Positions 60,869 to 64,000 of a DNA stretch of 64,000 bases are shown piece by piece. A program made the position numbers and the translations under genes. How positions within the stretch are numbered: position 1 is the stretch's first letter; each line of letters starts with the position of its first letter. Origin of the DNA: JAVVEG01 sp041751425 (lineage in GTDB: Bacteria > Pseudomonadota > Gammaproteobacteria > Pseudomonadales > Pseudohongiellaceae); NCBI GenBank assembly GCA_041751425.1, contig JBGSXL010000006.1, forward strand, positions 1 through 64,000, in the 5' to 3' direction. A model generated the notes under the pieces. The model did no database searches. It saw nothing but the letters and a program-made list of their open reading frames with translations, and was not told the DNA's origin.

Positions 60869-62599
60869 ATGACAGTGGAATTACTTTCTGGCGGTGACAT
60901 GCTGATCCGTGCTTTGCACGATGAGGGCGTTGAGATACTGTTCGGTTATCCGGGCGGTGCAGCGTTACATATTTACGACGCAATTTTCAATCAGAACAAA
61001 GTGGAACATATTCTGGTGCGACATGAACAGGCAGCAACGCATGCTGCTGATGGCTACGCGCGAGCGACTGGTCGGCCTGGAGTAGTTTTGGTGACATCCG
61101 GCCCGGGTGCTACCAATGCCATCACCGGCATTGCTACCGCTTTCATGGATTCGATTCCCATGATTGTGATTTCCGGTCAGGTCGACAGTTCACTGATAGG
61201 GTCAGATGCATTTCAGGAAACCGATATGGTGGGTATTTCCCGTCCTATCGTGAAGCATAGTTTCATGGTGCAAAACGCCGAAGATATTCCCATGATTGTG
61301 AAAAAAGCTTTTCACATTGCCACTACCGGTCGACCAGGTCCGGTGGTTATCGATGTGCCAAAAGATGCCACTGATCCGACGCGCAAATTTCCGTATAGTT
61401 ATCCAGAGTCCGTGAAAATGCGGTCATATTCTGTGCCGAGCAAAGGTCACGCCGGACAGATTAAAAAGGCTGTGGAAATCCTGTTGTCCGCGAAACGTCC
61501 CATCATTTACGCAGGTGGGGGTGTCGTGCAGGGGAACGGTGATGCGCTGTTGACGGAGTTGGCTCGTAAATTGGGATACCCGGTAACCAACACTTTGATG
61601 GGGCTGGGTGCTTATCCTGGAACAGACAAACAGTTTTTAGGCATGTTAGGCATGCACGGTACATACGAGGCGAATATGGCGATGCATTTCAGCGATGTCG
61701 TGCTGGGTATCGGTGTGCGTTTTGATGACCGGGTAACAAATGCTGTGTCCAAGTTTTGTCCAGGTGCAAAGATTCTGCATGTAGACATTGATCCGGCCTC
61801 TATTTCGAAAACGGTTGCTGCAGACGTACCTATTGTTGGGTCAGTAGTCTGTGTGCTTGAGGATATGCTTGATCTGATAAAGCAATCTGAAATCAAGATA
61901 GACAAAAAAGCCCTGGACCTGTGGTGGAAGCAAATAGAGGGTTGGCGTGAAAAAGACTGTCTGAAGGTAGTTCCCGCAGAGAATGACGTCATCAAGCCCC
62001 AACAGGCTATTGAAAGTTTGTACCGGGTTACGGGTGGTGATGCATACGTTTCCTCTGATGTCGGTCAGCATCAAATGTTTGCTGCGCTTTATTACAAGTA
62101 TGACAAATCACGCCGATGGATAAATTCTGGTGGTTTGGGAACTATGGGCTTTGGTTTTCCGGCGGCCATGGGAGTGCAATTTGCTTTCCGGGATGCCGTT
62201 TCTGTTTGTGTCACCGGCGAAGGCAGTTTTCAGATGAATCTGCAGGAGTTTGCCACCTGCATGCAGTACAACCTGCCAATCAAGATTGTTTGTTTGAATA
62301 ATCAGGCGTTGGGCATGGTGAAGCAGTGGCAGGATATGCAGTATAGCAGTCGCTACTCGCACAGTACTTACGCCGAATCTTTACCAGATTTTGTAAAACT
62401 GGCAGAAGCATATGGTCACGTTGGAATTAGAATTGACAAACTTTCCGAGCTGGATGCCAGAATGAAGGAAGCGTTCGCACTTAAGGATCGTCTTGTATTC
62501 ATTGATGTCAGGGTTGACCCGATGGAACACGTTTACCCGATGGCCATCAAGGGTGGTGCGATGAAAGATATGTACTTGAGCAAGACGGAGAGAACCTGA
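60869..62599 (+). CDS. ilvI: Acetolactate synthase large subunit
   Basis: 576 residues. TPP enzyme that makes acetolactate/acetohydroxybutyrate, the first common step to Val, Leu and Ile. N-terminal FGYPGGAALHIYDAIF, catalytic Glu in VRHEQAATHAADGYARATG, central domain RPIIYAGGGV, and the TPP/Mg motif GEGSFQMNLQEF to LNNQALGMVKQWQDM. Length and motifs fit the IlvI type (isozyme III) that pairs with the ilvH just downstream (1-bp gap). ATG 60869 has AGAGG very close; GTG 60875 is an alternative. Confidence 0.95.
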   Translation: MTVELLSGGDMLIRALHDEGVEILFGYPGGAALHIYDAIFNQNKVEHILVRHEQAATHAADGYARATGRPGVVLVTSGPGATNAITGIATAFMDSIPMIVISGQVDSSLIGSDAFQETDMVGISRPIVKHSFMVQNAEDIPMIVKKAFHIATTGRPGPVVIDVPKDATDPTRKFPYSYPESVKMRSYSVPSKGHAGQIKKAVEILLSAKRPIIYAGGGVVQGNGDALLTELARKLGYPVTNTLMGLGAYPGTDKQFLGMLGMHGTYEANMAMHFSDVVLGIGVRFDDRVTNAVSKFCPGAKILHVDIDPASISKTVAADVPIVGSVVCVLEDMLDLIKQSEIKIDKKALDLWWKQIEGWREKDCLKVVPAENDVIKPQQAIESLYRVTGGDAYVSSDVGQHQMFAALYYKYDKSRRWINSGGLGTMGFGFPAAMGVQFAFRDAVSVCVTGEGSFQMNLQEFATCMQYNLPIKIVCLNNQALGMVKQWQDMQYSSRYSHSTYAESLPDFVKLAEAYGHVGIRIDKLSELDARMKEAFALKDRLVFIDVRVDPMEHVYPMAIKGGAMKDMYLSKTERT

Positions 62600-62600
62600 G

Positions 62601-63092
62601 ATGAGGCATATAATTTCCATATTACTGGAGAATGAACCTGGTGCTTTGTCTCGGGTTGTCGGTCTGTTTTCGCAACGCAACTACAATATCGAATCATTGA
62701 CGGTTGCGCCGACAGAGGATCACTCTTTGTCGCGTTTGACCATTACGACTGTAGGCGATGATCGCAAGATTGAACAGATCACCAAACATCTCAACAAATT
62801 GATAGATGTGGTGAAACTGGTTGATTTGACAGAGGGCGCTCATATCGAGCGTGAACTGATGCTGATCAAAGTAAAGGCAACTGGCGCCCAGCGCGCCGAG
62901 ATCAAACGTACAACGGACATATTTCGTGGTCAGATTGTTGATGTCACTAACACCGTTTACAGCATACAACTGGCTGGAACATCCGAGAAGCTGGACAGCT
63001 TTTTGTTGGCTATTGGCACAGCCGGTGTTTTGGAAGTTGCAAGAACCGGGGTCACCGGAATTTCTCGTGGGGAGAAGGTTCTTAGTCTTTAG
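62601..63092 (+). CDS. ilvH: Acetolactate synthase small (regulatory) subunit
   Basis: 163 residues. N-terminal ACT domain (RHIISILLENEPGALSRVVG, LFSQRNYNIESLTVAPTED) that binds valine for feedback control, and a C-terminal domain (RGQIVDVTNTVYSIQLAGTS, LEVARTGVTGISRGEK). Starts one base after the ilvI stop; co-translated partner of the catalytic subunit. Confidence 0.95.
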   Translation: MRHIISILLENEPGALSRVVGLFSQRNYNIESLTVAPTEDHSLSRLTITTVGDDRKIEQITKHLNKLIDVVKLVDLTEGAHIERELMLIKVKATGAQRAEIKRTTDIFRGQIVDVTNTVYSIQLAGTSEKLDSFLLAIGTAGVLEVARTGVTGISRGEKVLSL

Positions 63093-63110
63093 CTGTTGAC
63101 TCGAAAGTCT

Positions 63111-63160
63111 GAGCCATCATCACTGCAGGTTCCTCTGTATGATAATGGCTCTGATTTTTT
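63111..63160 (+). terminator. Intrinsic terminator of ilvIH
   Basis: GAGCCAT-C-ATC pairs with GAT-A-ATGGCTC (one mismatch) around a ~19-nt loop and is followed by TGATTTTTT. It lies 18 bp after the ilvH stop and directly before the convergent ilvC stop. Confidence 0.7.
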
Positions 63161-63161
63161 C

Positions 63162-64000
63162 CTAAATCGCTTTCTTCATCGCGGTCATATACGAGCGCAG
63201 TTTGCGACCCACCAATTCAATAGGGTGGTTGCGAATTCTCTGATTGACTGCAATCAGTTCCGCATTGTCGACGCCGCCATCTGCGAGTTGCAAACCTTTG
63301 CCTATCACATCTGTATCAATCTTCTTCATAAAGTCTTCCAGGAGCGGTACGCACTCATGAGAGAACAGGTAACATCCATATTCTGCCGTATCAGATATTA
63401 CTTTATTCATTTCATAAAGCTTTTTGCGCCCGATTAGATTAGCTATTAATGGTACTTCATGCAGTGATTCGTAGTAAGCGGATTCTTCAATAATGCCGCT
63501 GGCTGTCATAGTTTCAAACGCCAGCTCAACACCGGCTTTCAACATAGCAGCCATCAGAATGCCATTGTCGTAATACTCCTGCTCGCTGATATTCATGCTG
63601 CCAGCTTTTGATTTTTCAAAAGTGGTTTCAGCGGTGGCTGCCCGCCACGTCAACAGTTTATTGTCATCGTTGGCCCAGTCTTCCATCATTCCGCTTGAGA
63701 ATTCACCCGTGATGATATCGTCCATATGTTTTTGATATAGCGGAGCCATGATTTCTTTTAATTCTGCCGCTAGAGAATTAGCTACCAGTTTGGCCGGATT
63801 GGAGAGCCTGTCCATCATATTGGTAATACCACCATGTTTCAGGCCTTCGGAGATAACCTCCCAGCCGTGCTGCACGAGCTTGGATGCATATGCGGGGTCA
63901 ATTCCTTTCTCAACCATCTTGTCGTAGCAAAGCACGGAACCCGTTTGCAGCATGCCACAAAGAATTGTCTGTTCTCCCATCAGGTCGGATTTCACTTCAG
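63162..64000 (-). CDS. ilvC: Ketol-acid reductoisomerase, class II, 3' part
   Basis: C-terminal ~279 residues; the frame continues past the right edge (the first visible codons read EVKSDL, internal in the E. coli enzyme). SDLMGEQTILCGMLQTGS and LVQHGWEVISEGLKHGGITN are followed by the second, duplicated knotted domain (GVELAFETMTASGIIEESAY, YESLHEVPLIANLI), which only the long class II plant/enterobacterial-type KARI has. Metal-ligand Asp/Glu positions (DLMGE, ESLHE) are present. It acts after IlvIH in Val/Ile synthesis with NADPH. It is convergent with ilvIH rather than in one operon. Confidence 0.94.
   Translation of the reverse strand, partial: EVKSDLMGEQTILCGMLQTGSVLCYDKMVEKGIDPAYASKLVQHGWEVISEGLKHGGITNMMDRLSNPAKLVANSLAAELKEIMAPLYQKHMDDIITGEFSSGMMEDWANDDNKLLTWRAATAETTFEKSKAGSMNISEQEYYDNGILMAAMLKAGVELAFETMTASGIIEESAYYESLHEVPLIANLIGRKKLYEMNKVISDTAEYGCYLFSHECVPLLEDFMKKIDTDVIGKGLQLADGGVDNAELIAVNQRIRNHPIELVGRKLRSYMTAMKKAI

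Noticed and set aside
62218..62226. GEG instead of GDG in the TPP motif of IlvI
   Set aside because: I recall the same substitution in Pseudomonas-type IlvI proteins, and Glu can serve; not taken as a defect.
1..64000. CRISPR arrays, tRNA or rRNA genes, prophage genes and intact transposases
   Set aside because: None seen on reading either strand; the only mobile-like item is the 58-bp palindrome.

Overview
The window is a chromosomal stretch of a gammaproteobacterium, close to balanced in base composition. Two blocks are nearly collinear with Pseudomonas: miaB-phoH-ybeY-corC/leuS-lptE-holA (about 4.1-12.9 kb) and pilVWXE/fimT/thiO/pilRS/bamD/rluD/pgeF/clpB (about 44.6-60.4 kb). LptE and BamD indicate a Gram-negative envelope. 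Two large TonB-dependent receptors and many exported hypothetical proteins suggest an aquatic heterotroph of the Pseudomonadales/Cellvibrionales kind. The genus cannot be fixed by reading. I see no tRNA, rRNA, CRISPR array, prophage or intact transposase.

Layout. 0-4.1 kb: a truncated BaiN-type flavoprotein that overlaps tail to tail with a membrane class III cyclase, then an ICMT-like methyltransferase, an unknown protein and a DUF4404 protein. 4.1-12.9 kb: housekeeping genes for replication (holA), LPS assembly (lptE), translation and RNA maturation (leuS, ybeY, miaB), phoH and corC. lnt is absent from its usual place. 13-25 kb: an accessory envelope region with two TonB receptors, a CBM9/DUF5916 beta-barrel protein, a DUF4440 protein, a PEBP protein, an XRE/MmyB-type regulator and exported unknowns. 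A perfect 58-bp palindrome lies at 16671-16728.

25-34 kb is the most unusual part. A predicted exported HpcH/HpaI aldolase is followed by two exported ureohydrolase paralogues. The first has lost three of six metal ligands and the second keeps all six. On the other strand lies a GntR-ABC ATPase-permease operon whose permease is fused to an alpha/beta hydrolase, with a SIMPL-domain gene upstream. 34-44 kb holds a Crp/Fnr regulator, an aspartate aminotransferase, srkA, a TlpA-like thioredoxin overlapping in context with a fatty-acid desaturase, slyX, a membrane-anchored cold-shock protein, a PhoP/PhoQ-like two-component system preceded by two small envelope genes, and a TauE/SafE transporter.

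44-60 kb: minor pilins (a fimT/fimU relic, then pilV, pilW, pilX and pilE, with no pilY1), an inverted fimT, thiO, pilR/pilS, an inserted nadE-gmhA pair, bamD, rluD-pgeF and clpB. clpB is preceded by a clear sigma-32 promoter. 60-64 kb: branched-chain amino acid genes, with ilvI-ilvH facing a class II (E. coli-type) ilvC that runs off the end of the window.

Recurrent small-scale structure: three genes (phoH, the CBM9 protein, the desaturase) carry short in-register tandem repeats of 15, 12 and 18 bp directly upstream of their starts. Several operator-like palindromes and strong hairpins are listed. All family assignments come from reading motifs; no database search was run.
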